A stretch of 56,507 nucleotides of DNA from Rhodospirillales bacterium (GTDB lineage: Bacteria; Pseudomonadota; Alphaproteobacteria; Reyranellales; Reyranellaceae): NCBI GenBank assembly GCA_009377525.1, contig WHTW01000026.1:5554-62060 (forward strand), read 5' to 3'. Shown here piece after piece: positions 34,722-42,434 of the stretch. The notes under the pieces were generated by a model, which was given only the letters and a program-made list of their open reading frames with translations, did not search any database and was not told the origin of the DNA. A program made the translations under genes and the position numbers. Position 1 is the first letter of the stretch. Each line of letters opens with the position of its first letter.

Positions 34722-34806
34722 CCAGGAACGGGTAGCGCCAATCACGCGGCGGCACGAAGCTCTCCTTGATGGCGCGTGGCGACACCTAGCGGATCAGGTT
34801 CCACAG
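34649..34806. repeat. Direct repeat flanking the epimerase, left copy
   Basis: Matches 36009-36166 at a constant offset of 1360 bp. The match covers the end of lysR and the last about 100 bp of the P5C dehydrogenase gene. The dehydrogenase part is almost identical; the lysR part differs at about one base in six. The right copy adjoins the intact dehydrogenase gene, and the left copy adjoins the intact lysR gene. Confidence 0.85.
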
Positions 34807-34847
34807 ATAGGTGCTATTCTGATCGATCGCATCCAGCAGATCGGCAA
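34705..34847 (-). pseudogene. Remnant of the 3' end of a P5C dehydrogenase gene
   Basis: Minus-strand fragment encoding IADLLDAIDQNSTY joined directly to LWNLIR, then, after a TAG in place of the Trp codon, VSPRAIKESFVPPRDWRYPF. All are C-terminal parts of the intact gene at 36065-37687. Compared with that gene, 174 bp (the equivalent of 36167-36340) are deleted. It overlaps the lysR 3' end, which shows that lysR and the dehydrogenase gene were once convergent neighbours. Confidence 0.85.
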
Positions 34848-34858
34848 TGCCGGAGCCG

Positions 34859-35980
34859 TCAGAGACCACGTTCGTCCTGCGCGAGGCCGGGCTTCTTGGG
34901 GTGCGGATAGGGATGCGGCAGCTCCGAATACTCGCGCCCATGGCGCGCGAGCATGGATTGACTGATCTGCCGCCAATCGGCCGCCAGGCGATCCTCGGCG
35001 GCGTAGTCGAACGGATCGCCGAGCTTCTTTTCGATCTCGGAGGCGAGCAGCTCGCGGCGCTCGGCATACCACCGAGCAGTAGCGGCCATCGCCTGGACCG
35101 CAGGTACGACGTCCCTGTAGCCGAGCTCGCGCTTCAACTTGTCGATGTCATACAGCCGGTGCCAGCTGTCTCGGGTGAGGGCCATCGGCCACGAAGGCAC
35201 GGCCAGGGCGGCCGGAAGGCTGACGACTTCCCAGCGGTGGCCGACCGCCTGGGCAACTATTTCCGCCACTTGGGCGAAGGTGAGCTGGGTTTCGTCGGCG
35301 CAGTTGTAGACTTGGCCATTGGCCACCTGCGGGCGATCCACGGCGCATAGGACCGCATGCGCCAAATTCTGCGAATATCCGCGCGTGATGATCCGCAGCC
35401 CGCTGTCGGGAAGGATGACGAACGGACGTCGATCCAGCGCGCGCCGGACGAAATACCATTCAAGAGGTATGATCTGCTGTGGCCCGTAAACGATCGGGTA
35501 GCGCAGGATGGTCGCGCGTGGATGCAGCGCCAAGATCTCGCGCTCGGTCTCGGCGATTCGCCAGGCAAATCGGCCGTCGGTGTCTGCCTCGGCCTGCACC
35601 GTCGGCTCGGTCTCGGTGGCAGGGATTGGCATGCCGGCGGGAAAGAGCGCTTCGGGCGCGAAGTGGCCGCGGGTGGCGGCGAGCGCTCCGGTCGCGAGGA
35701 AGCGCCCCGCCCGATCCTTAAGGTGTCGTGCCAGCAGGCGCGTGCGTCCGTACATCGCGACGACAAGGTCGAACTCGTGCAGGCCCAGCGCCTCCCGAAT
35801 CGTTTCAGCGAAGTGCGGGTCGCCGTGGATGTGCTCGACCGAATTGGGGATCGCGTCGCTCTCATGCGTGCCGCGGTGAAACAAGGTGACCCGGTATCCG
35901 CGAGCGATCAGCCCATTGACGATGTGGGGTCCGCTGGGGCCCGTGCCGCCCACGACTAGCGCGCTGTTGGCTTGGTTCAC
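34859..35980 (-). CDS. NAD-dependent epimerase/dehydratase family protein (extended SDR)
   Basis: Protein of 373 residues. The N-terminal Rossmann motif is VVGGTGPSGPHIVNGLIARG; residue patterns for the extended SDR fold follow, with RYPIVYGPQQIIPLEWYF in the substrate region. The usual YxxxK is not obvious, so catalytic type is uncertain. The C-terminal about 60 residues (RLAADWRQISQSMLARHGRE) are not part of the core fold. It is inserted between two copies of a duplicated lysR/P5C-dehydrogenase end block, so it appears to have entered this locus later. Function unknown. Confidence 0.82.
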   Translation of the reverse strand: MNQANSALVVGGTGPSGPHIVNGLIARGYRVTLFHRGTHESDAIPNSVEHIHGDPHFAETIREALGLHEFDLVVAMYGRTRLLARHLKDRAGRFLATGALAATRGHFAPEALFPAGMPIPATETEPTVQAEADTDGRFAWRIAETEREILALHPRATILRYPIVYGPQQIIPLEWYFVRRALDRRPFVILPDSGLRIITRGYSQNLAHAVLCAVDRPQVANGQVYNCADETQLTFAQVAEIVAQAVGHRWEVVSLPAALAVPSWPMALTRDSWHRLYDIDKLKRELGYRDVVPAVQAMAATARWYAERRELLASEIEKKLGDPFDYAAEDRLAADWRQISQSMLARHGREYSELPHPYPHPKKPGLAQDERGL

Positions 35981-36008
35981 GACACGCGTCTCCGTCGGTA
36001 GGCGGTCC

Positions 36009-36166
36009 GACCGTGCTGGTAATCCTGCACGGCCTCGAGAAGCACGATCAATGGCGGCACTCTCCTAAGCGGGGTCGCTGACCAGGAACGGGTAGCGCCA
36101 ATCACGCGGCGGCACGAAGCTCTCCTTGATGGCGCGTGGCGACACCCAGCGGATCAGGTTCCACAG
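36009..36166. repeat. Direct repeat flanking the epimerase, right copy
   Basis: Right copy of the block described at 34649-34806. Bases 36009-36060 are a fragment resembling the lysR 3' end without the rest of that gene; the remainder is the true 3' end of the P5C dehydrogenase gene. Confidence 0.85.
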
Positions 36167-37687
36167 CGAGCCCGCCTTGTCGTTGGTGCCCGACATCCTC
36201 GACCCACCGAAAGGCTGCTGGCCGACGACCGCGCCGGTGGGTTTGTCGTTAATGTAGAAATTACCGGCAGCATCGCGCAGCCGATCCGCTGCAAGCGCAA
36301 TTGCCGCGCGGTCCTGCGCGAAGATCGCGCCAGTCAGCCCATAGGTGCTGTTCTGGTCGATCGCACCCAGCAGATCGGCAAAGGATTTCTCCGGATAAAC
36401 ATGGACGCCGACGATCGGGCCGAACAGCTCCTCGGTCAGGAACGGTGAGCGAAGATCATCCGTCTCAACCAAGGTCGGATGGACGAAGAAACCGAGTTCC
36501 CTACTGTGCGCACCACCTGCCACTAGCCTGCCGCCTGTGCCCGCGCGCGCACGGACGATGGCAGCGGCATTGCGATTCCACGCGCGCTCATCGATCACCG
36601 CGCCCATGAAGTTGCCGAAGTCGGTGACGTCTCCTACGCCGATGTCCGCCATTTCGTCGACAAGTCGGGCCTTCAAGGCTGGCCAGAGCCCGGCCGGCAC
36701 GAAAGCCCGCGATGCCGCTGAGCATTTCTGTCCCTGGTATTCGAAGCCGCCGCGAATGATCGCAGTGGCAAGCGCTTCCACGTCGCAACTTGCATGAGCC
36801 ACGACGAAATTCTTGCCACCGGTCTCTCCAACGATACGCGGATAGCCGCGATAGCGCCCCTGCCCCCCGTACACTTTCTTCAAAATGTTCTGGAACACTT
36901 CTGTCGAGCCGGTGAAGTGAACGCCGGCGAGCCACGGTGAGGAAAGGGCTACCTCGGAGAGATCTGCCGGATCGCCATAGACGAGATTGATGACGCCGGG
37001 AGGCAGCCCCGCTTCGCGCAGGACTTCCATGACGAAATGAGCGGCAAACTTGGCTGTGGCCGACGGCTTCCACACAACGGTATTACCCATCAGAGCGGGC
37101 GCGCACGGCAGGTTGGCTGCAATGGCAGTGAAATTGAACGGTGTCACCGCATAGACAAAACCTTCGAGCGGCCGGTAGTCGACCTGGTTCCAGACGCCGG
37201 GGGACGAAATCGGCTGTTCCGCCTGCAGGCGCAACATGAAGTCTACGTTGAAGCGGAAAAAATCGACGAGTTCGGCAGCCGAATCGATCTCGGCCTGGTA
37301 GATCGTCTTGGATTGACCGAGCATGGTCGCAGCGTTCAGCGTCGCTCGCCACGGCCCGGCAGCGAGGTCGGCGGCCTTGAGAAAGACCGCCGCGCGCTCC
37401 TGCCAGGGCCGCCTTGACCAATCATGAGCAGCCCGCCGCGCCGCTTCTATCGCCTGCTGCATCTGGGCGGCATTCGCCAAGTGTGCCAGCGCAAGTACCC
37501 GGCGATGGTCATGCGGCTCGATTGCTTCCTCGAACCAGCCAGTGCGCACTTCTCGGCCGTCAATCACGAGAGGCAACTCGATCCGCGTCGCCTGGAGTTC
37601 TCGCAGTCTGGCTTTTATGGCGCTTCGCTCTGTTGAGCCTGGCGCATAGGTCAGCACCGGTTCGTTTGCTGGCTGGGGTGCCTTCAC
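36065..37687 (-). CDS. pruA: 1-pyrroline-5-carboxylate (glutamate semialdehyde) dehydrogenase
   Basis: Oxidises L-glutamate-gamma-semialdehyde (in equilibrium with P5C) to glutamate with NAD+, the last step of proline or ornithine breakdown. The start is taken at GTG 37687 (MKAPQPANEPVLTYAPGS) with AAGGA 7 bp upstream, giving 540 residues, the usual length; the frame runs on upstream without homology. Active-site Glu is in VGETGGKN and the nucleophilic Cys in YQGQKCSAASR; TPFNFTAIAANLP and ELFGPIVGVHVYPE are also typical. No proline dehydrogenase gene is adjacent. Upstream lie two motifs shared with other promoters of this block (37737-37783 and 37803-37826). Confidence 0.93.
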   Translation of the reverse strand: MKAPQPANEPVLTYAPGSTERSAIKARLRELQATRIELPLVIDGREVRTGWFEEAIEPHDHRRVLALAHLANAAQMQQAIEAARRAAHDWSRRPWQERAAVFLKAADLAAGPWRATLNAATMLGQSKTIYQAEIDSAAELVDFFRFNVDFMLRLQAEQPISSPGVWNQVDYRPLEGFVYAVTPFNFTAIAANLPCAPALMGNTVVWKPSATAKFAAHFVMEVLREAGLPPGVINLVYGDPADLSEVALSSPWLAGVHFTGSTEVFQNILKKVYGGQGRYRGYPRIVGETGGKNFVVAHASCDVEALATAIIRGGFEYQGQKCSAASRAFVPAGLWPALKARLVDEMADIGVGDVTDFGNFMGAVIDERAWNRNAAAIVRARAGTGGRLVAGGAHSRELGFFVHPTLVETDDLRSPFLTEELFGPIVGVHVYPEKSFADLLGAIDQNSTYGLTGAIFAQDRAAIALAADRLRDAAGNFYINDKPTGAVVGQQPFGGSRMSGTNDKAGSLWNLIRWVSPRAIKESFVPPRDWRYPFLVSDPA

Positions 37688-37736
37688 ACGCAATTCCTTG
37701 TTGGGCTTTCTCTCATCGTGTGAAGAACGGCACAGG

Positions 37737-37783
37737 CTGTCCAAAACCATTTTGAGATCAAACAATACCGATCCGATATCGTT
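37737..37783. promoter_or_regulatory. 47-bp composite element, candidate LysR site (copy 2)
   Basis: Same two boxes and the same 19-bp spacing as at 33746-33792: CTGTCCAAAACC (37737-37748) and CCGAT-N4-TATCGTT (37768-37783). The spacer sequence differs, so it is the boxes and spacing that are conserved. It lies 50 bp upstream of the P5C dehydrogenase start. Confidence 0.6.
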
Positions 37784-37802
37784 CACCACATCCGGATAAC
37801 TC

Positions 37803-37826
37803 AGTAGAAAAAGTGTATTTTGTACT
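37803..37826. promoter_or_regulatory. 24-bp palindrome, candidate operator (copy 2)
   Basis: AGTAGAAAA-N6-TTTTGTACT, one mismatch between arms, 21 of 24 bases shared with 27203-27226. It lies 116 bp upstream of the P5C dehydrogenase start and 20 bp beyond the LysR-like element. Confidence 0.55.
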
Positions 37827-37947
37827 GGGTTGAGTACTGGTCCCATTTGTCGCTGAGCATCGAAGCCCTTTAGCGGCTGGCGGTCGAGTGTGGTTGCGGG
37901 AATCAATGCGGTACTGTTGACGTCATCAACGATGTGGACTTGGGGTG

Positions 37948-38284
37948 ATGACCTGCCCCCGGGTTTTCGGGCCATCGATTAGTTGAGAGACTGGCCTCCA
38001 CGAGGAGGCAGGATGAAGAAGTCGAAGTTCACGGAAGAGCAGATCGTGGGGATCTTGCGGGAGACGGATCGCGACCCGGTCGCGACAGTGGCCAAGCGCC
38101 ATGGAGTGAGCGAGCCGGCGATCTACACGTGGAAGAAGCGGTTCGGGTCGTTCCAGCCGGATGACGTTCGGCGTCTGAAGCAACTCGAGCAGGAGAACGC
38201 GCGGCTGAAGAAGCTGGTGGCGGAACGCGACCTCGAGATCGAGGTGATGAAGGAGATCGCTGCAAAAAATGTATGACCTGCCCC
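37948..38284 (+). mobile_element. IS3-family fragment (orfA part only)
   Basis: Begins with TGACCTGCCCC-type end sequence (ATGACCTGCCCC at 37948-37959), carries orfA, and stops where orfB should start. The same 12-mer recurs at 38273-38284 in direct, not inverted, orientation right after orfA. The right half of the element has thus been lost and replaced by another end in the same orientation. Confidence 0.7.
38013..38276 (+). CDS. IS3-family transposase OrfA
   Basis: DNA-binding component of 87 residues. The helix-turn-helix lies in ATVAKRHGVSEPAIYTWKKR, and a leucine-zipper-like segment follows (LKQLEQENARLKKLVAERDL). A GAGGAGGCAGG site precedes ATG 38013. The catalytic OrfB gene is missing after it, so this unit cannot transpose alone. 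Confidence 0.88.
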   Translation: MKKSKFTEEQIVGILRETDRDPVATVAKRHGVSEPAIYTWKKRFGSFQPDDVRRLKQLEQENARLKKLVAERDLEIEVMKEIAAKNV

Positions 38285-38371
38285 ACCCGGGCAAGGGTCG
38301 TTGTCGTTCTGTGTAGTCCCGGAGTCTGATGGTGCGTCATCGATCCTGAGCCGTCAGGAGGAGGATGCACT

Positions 38372-38617
38372 TTGGGAAGCGTTCTTCACGGCTGCGCCCG
38401 CACGACGCCGCGTATTCGAGCCGAGCTCCAAGCGTCGCAAGAGAGCATCCGGTCCCTTGCCGCTCGACACTGTCTGAACCCGAAGACGGTGAAGAAATGG
38501 CGCAGTCGGCCCACGACAGCCGATGCGCCCCAAGGCGCCCAGGAGCACGGTGTTGACGCCGGCCGAGGAGGCCATCGTGGTGGCGTTCCGGCAGAAGACA
38601 CTGCTGCCGCTAGACGA
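38372..38617 (+). pseudogene. IS481-type transposase N-terminal remnant
   Basis: Encodes GSVLHGCARTTPRIRAELQA and SLAARHCLNPKTVKKWRSRP, the N-terminal helix-turn-helix region of IS481-type transposases. A frame change at about 38520 leads to GPKAPRSTVLTPAEEAIVVAFRQK-like sequence in the next frame (RSTVLTPAEEAIVVAFRQKT). The reading ends at LLPLDD where the IS256-type element begins (about 38618). The catalytic core is absent. Confidence 0.75.
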
Positions 38618-39704
38618 TGGAGAGTGTCAGTTTAGCTGTGTGCGAGCGTTCCATGGCAGGTTGTCATCAACGGATTGTAGTAGGCAAACGCTCGGCAAAG
38701 AAGATGGTGAACTGCGCGTAGGCGGCTCGCCAATCGATGGCAGGTTTCCAATGAACGCCGAGATTCCTCAGCGCCAGATAGAGCAGTTTGGTGGCGGCTT
38801 CGTCTGACGGGAATGCTCCTCTGGTCTTGATGATCTTGCGCAAGCCACGATGCAGGCTCTCGATGGCGTTGGTAGTGTAGATCATCTTCCTGATCTGCGG
38901 CGGATAGGCGAAGAACGGCACGACCTCGTTCCAGACCCGCCGCCAGGTCGGGCCGATCGCCGGATACTTCTTGCCCAACTCGGCCTCGAAGTCGGCAAGC
39001 CGCAGCTCGGCCACCTCGGCCGTCTCGGCCCGGTAGATCGCCCGCAGCGCTGGCACCAGCCGTTTGCGATCCTGCCAGGACACAAAGCTCAGACTGTTCC
39101 TGATCAGATGGACGATGCAGGTCTGCACGATCGTCCAGGGGAAGACGGCGGTGATGGCGTCGGGGAAGCCCTTGAGCCCGTCGACCACGGCGAACAGGAA
39201 GTCTTCGACGCCGCGGTTCTTGAGCTCGTTCATGACCCGCAGCCAGAACTTGGCGCTCTCGCTGTGCTCGATCCACAGGCCCAGGACATGCTTGTGGCCT
39301 TCGCAGTCCAGCGCCAAGGCCAGGTAGACGGCCTTGTTCTTGACCACGCTCTCGTCGCGGATCTTGACCCGCAGCGCGTCGAAGACGACCACCGGATAGA
39401 CCGTGTCGAGCGGGCGGTTCTGCCACTCGCGCACCTCGTCCAAGACGGCGTCGGTGACCCGGCTAATCAAGTCCGGGGAAACGTCGACGGCATAGAGTTC
39501 GCGCAAGTGGCCCTGGATCTCACGGACCGTCATTCCCCGGGCGTACAGCGAGATGATCTTGTCGTCGAAGCCATCCAGGCGCGTCTCGCCCTTGGCCACG
39601 ATCTGCGGCTCGAAGCTGCCGTTGCGATCACGCGGCACTTCGATCTCGACCGAGCCGTCCTCGGTCAGCACCGTCTTGGAGTAGGTCCCATTGCGGTTCA
39701 TCGA
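38618..39704 (-). mobile_element. IS256-type element, 5' part of transposase missing
   Basis: The right end starts in GAGAGTGTCAGTTTAGCTGT (38618-38637). The left end and the first part of the transposase gene are gone: at about 39704 the sequence passes into an IS5-type transposase at a shared GAACCGCAA stretch. Confidence 0.7.
38667..39701 (-). pseudogene. IS256-family (mutator-type) transposase, N-terminally truncated
   Basis: 344 residues remain of a normal length of about 400. Core signatures are present: FDALRVKIRDESVVKNKAVY (first Asp), FLFAVVDGLKGFPDAI (second Asp) and IYTTNAIESLHRGLRKIIKT (catalytic Glu region). The first about 60 residues, the DNA-binding start, are missing; the frame begins at MNRNGTYSKTVL, where intact proteins read ENGRNGYSxKTVL. 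Probably inactive. Confidence 0.85.
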
Positions 39705-40423
39705 CGGCCAGGCCGTTGCGGTTCTCCATCAGAACGTGCCCCATGAAGCACAATCGGCTCTCGCGGCCGTCGGCCTTGCGATAGAGCCGGACATCCGGAT
39801 CAGTCGTCGAAGCGTGCGTCTCGTTCGAGCGCTTCTCCTTGTGGAAGTCGCGCTCGCCATTGCGGCCCGGACCCGGGGGGCTCCCCCGAGCCGTCCTTGG
39901 GCCGGAAGCTCTTCATCGATGCCCAGGCGTCGATCAGCGTGCCGTCGGCCGAGAAGTGTTCGCTCAACAGCAGTTTCTTGACCTGGGGCAAGCCTACCAA
40001 CGCGGTCAGGAACTCCCGCGCCACATCGCTCTCCAGCAAGCGATCCCGGTTGTGGCTGAACACCGTCGCATGCCACACCGGCGCGTCGATCGGCAGACCG
40101 ACGAACCAGCGGAACAGCAGATTATAGTTGATCTGTTTCATCAGCAGCCGCTCCGACCGCACCGAGAAGAACGCCTGCAACAGCGTCGCCCGCAACAGCA
40201 CCTCCGGCGCAATCGACGGTTGGCCCATCCGCGAGTACACACCCTCGAAGCGCTTGTTCAGCTGCGCCAGCGCCTGGTCCGCAAGCTTCCGGATCGCCCG
40301 CAGCGGGTGAGCGGCCGGAATGCGTTCCTCCAGCCGCACATACGAGAACATCCCCTCAGACCGATCGTCCAGACCACGCATGCCGTTACTCCGTGACCTG
40401 ACAATCACAGAATCACGACCCAT
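39705..40423 (-). pseudogene. IS5-family transposase remnant, frameshifted and 3'-truncated
   Basis: From 40423 the frame encodes the N-terminal half (MRGLDDRSEGMFSYVRLEER, QINYNLLFRWFVGLPIDAPV, LLSEHFSADGTLIDAWASMK with the first catalytic Asp). The frame breaks at about 39865 in a G/C-rich tract, after GSGEPPGSG. The family continues in another frame with GRNGERDFHK and later CFMGHVLMENRNGLAVD, then stops at the junction with the IS256-type remnant. The C-terminal DDE residues are lost. Confidence 0.82.
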
Positions 40424-40636
40424 CTCACACGTCGAGCGACTTCTTCAGCAACCTGCTAGGCGGATCCTGGGAGGGTTTCATATCGATCTCGCCGGACATG
40501 ATTTTCGGCAGGCCTACCAATGTTCTTTGCTTGATGACATCAGGCCGTCGGGCCCACATTATCGTCGTCGCCACACGCGCGACTGCCACTGAAGAAAGGC
40601 CCAGCACCAGCGCGCGACGCGGAGGAGACCCGGGCC

Positions 40637-41887
40637 ATGGGCATGACGATCATTGAGAAGATTTTCGCGCGCGCGAGCCACCAAGCGAAAGTGGCCGCAG
40701 GTGACCTGGTGGTGGTCGACGTGGACGTCTCGGTCATGCTCGATTCCAGCTTTCATGCCAATCACCGGCGCCGCATTCTCAAGGTGCACGATCCCGAGAA
40801 GATCGTCGTGGTGTACGACCACATGGTGCCGGCCCCGGACAAGATGAGCGCGGAGGGTCACGTCTACGGCCGGGAGTTCGTGAAGCAGTTCGGCATCCGG
40901 CGCTTCCACGATGTCGGTCCCGACCAGGGGATCAGCCATGCCGTGGTCGCCGATCGCGCCTACGCGCTGCCGGGGAGCGTGCTGGTCTGCGGCGATTCCC
41001 ATACCTGCGCCTCCGGTGCTTTCAATTGTGCCGCGCGCGGGGTCGGTGGGCCTGACCTGCTGGGCGCCGTCACGACCGGCAAGACCTGGTTCAAAGTCGG
41101 CGATACCGTGCGCTACGACCTGGTCGGCCAGTTGCGGCCCGGCGTATCGGCCAAGGATGTCTTCCTCCATCTCGCGGGCACCTACGGGCACCATACCAAC
41201 CAGAACATCGAGTTCGGCGGTCCGGGCCTGGCGCATCTCGGCATCAACGCGCGGCGTACCATTGCCACCATGGGCGCCGAGCTGAGCGCGGAGTTCGCCA
41301 CCTTCGAGGCCGACCAGACCCTGCTCGACTATGTGCGGGCCCGCAATCCCGCGCCGTTCGACGCGCAAAACCCCGACCCCGATGCCCGCTACGTCGACCG
41401 CCGCACGATCGATCTCGACACCATGGAACCGCTGGTCGCCCTGCCGGACTCGGTGATCCGAAATTCCGTTCCGGTGGGCGAGGTCGAGGGGGAAAAGATC
41501 CAGCAGGCATTCATCGGCTCGTGCGCCAACGGCACCCTGGACGATTTGGCCGAGGCGGCGCGGGTGGTGAAAGGCAGGAAGGTGGCGCCGGGTGTGCGCT
41601 TCCTGGTGACGCCCGGCACGCAGCAGGTATTCCAGGCGGCGCTGGTGGCTGGCTATGTGCAGACCTTGATGGAAGCCGGAGCCGTGGTGACGCCCGCGAC
41701 CTGCGGCGCCTGCTTTGGCGGCCACATGGGTGTGCTGGGCGCCGGCGAAACCTGCATCACCGCCAGCACGCGCAACTTCAAGGGCCGCATGGGCGATCCC
41801 AGCGCGCGCATCTTCATGGCGTCGCCCGCCACCGTGGCGGCGTCAGCCATCGCCGGGCACATCGTCAATTCCGCCAAAATCGCGTAA
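40637..41887 (+). CDS. Aconitase-family hydratase, large subunit (LeuC/HacA-like, short type)
   Basis: Fe-S dehydratase large subunit of 416 residues (isopropylmalate isomerase/homoaconitase type 2). The [4Fe-4S] ligands are Cys296 (IGSCANG), Cys356 and Cys359 (TCGACFGG). Substrate-region motifs VCGDSHTCASGAF and GPGLAHLGINARRTIATMGA are present. The start is ATG 40637 after GGAGGAGA. It pairs with the small-subunit gene 8 bp downstream. It leads a plus-strand operon with a peptide-type ABC importer and a lyase of the methylisocitrate/dimethylmalate group, so the likely substrate is a substituted malate or maleate rather than isopropylmalate for leucine synthesis. 2,3-dimethylmalate dehydratase (DmdAB) is a precedent. 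Confidence 0.88.
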   Translation: MGMTIIEKIFARASHQAKVAAGDLVVVDVDVSVMLDSSFHANHRRRILKVHDPEKIVVVYDHMVPAPDKMSAEGHVYGREFVKQFGIRRFHDVGPDQGISHAVVADRAYALPGSVLVCGDSHTCASGAFNCAARGVGGPDLLGAVTTGKTWFKVGDTVRYDLVGQLRPGVSAKDVFLHLAGTYGHHTNQNIEFGGPGLAHLGINARRTIATMGAELSAEFATFEADQTLLDYVRARNPAPFDAQNPDPDARYVDRRTIDLDTMEPLVALPDSVIRNSVPVGEVEGEKIQQAFIGSCANGTLDDLAEAARVVKGRKVAPGVRFLVTPGTQQVFQAALVAGYVQTLMEAGAVVTPATCGACFGGHMGVLGAGETCITASTRNFKGRMGDPSARIFMASPATVAASAIAGHIVNSAKIA

Positions 41888-41895
41888 GGTCCATC

Positions 41896-42402
41896 ATGGT
41901 CAGCGGCGCCGTCTGGACGTTCGACGACAACATCAATACCGACCTCATCCTGCCGGGCGACATGCTGTTCGCGACGGAAGAGGAGCAGCGGCGGGCCGTC
42001 TTCCGCGCCAATCGTCCCGGATGGGTCGACCAGGTCCACAAGGGTGACATCATCGTCGGCGGGTTGAATTTCGGCATGGGATCGAGCCGGCCGGCTGCGC
42101 GATCTCTGCGCAACGCGGGTGTCGCGGCCGTGCTCGCCGAATCGATCAACGGCCTGTTCTTCCGCAACGCCGTGAATTTCGGCCTGATCGCGCTGGAGGT
42201 ACCCGGCGTGCGCGCCGCGTTCGCCGAGGGGCAGACGGCGATCGTCTCGCTCGACGATTTCACTGTCCGCAATCGCGAGTCCAACATCGTCCTGCAGGCC
42301 AACCCCGTCCCCCGGATGTTGCTCGACCTGATGCTGGGCGGAGGCCTCTATCCCCATCTCGAGCAAAAGGGACTGCTCGAGCCGCGGCCTGGCGCGCCCT
42401 AG
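41896..42402 (+). CDS. Aconitase-family hydratase, small subunit (LeuD-like, short type)
   Basis: Swivel-domain subunit of 168 residues from ATG 41896. FDDNINTDLILPGDML holds the nucleating segment and NFGMGSSRPAARSLRNAG the GSSR substrate-carboxylate loop. The size of about 165 residues and the sequence are of the archaeal/HacB-DmdB-like type, unlike the 204-residue LeuD at 49562-50176. Cotranscribed with the preceding large subunit; together they form the hydro-lyase. Confidence 0.9.
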   Translation: MVSGAVWTFDDNINTDLILPGDMLFATEEEQRRAVFRANRPGWVDQVHKGDIIVGGLNFGMGSSRPAARSLRNAGVAAVLAESINGLFFRNAVNFGLIALEVPGVRAAFAEGQTAIVSLDDFTVRNRESNIVLQANPVPRMLLDLMLGGGLYPHLEQKGLLEPRPGAP

Positions 42403-42434
42403 AGGCACGACGCGGGCCAGGGAAGAGGCAACGG

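Noticed and set aside
36065..37975. A 636-residue version of the P5C dehydrogenase starting at 37975
   Set aside because: The extra N-terminus has no family similarity and covers the repeated regulatory motifs; GTG 37687 has a proper ribosome site and gives the normal length.
40425..40607. 60-codon minus-strand frame between the IS cluster and the hydratase operon
   Set aside because: No motif, ribosome site or neighbour logic; probably chance in the leader region of the operon.
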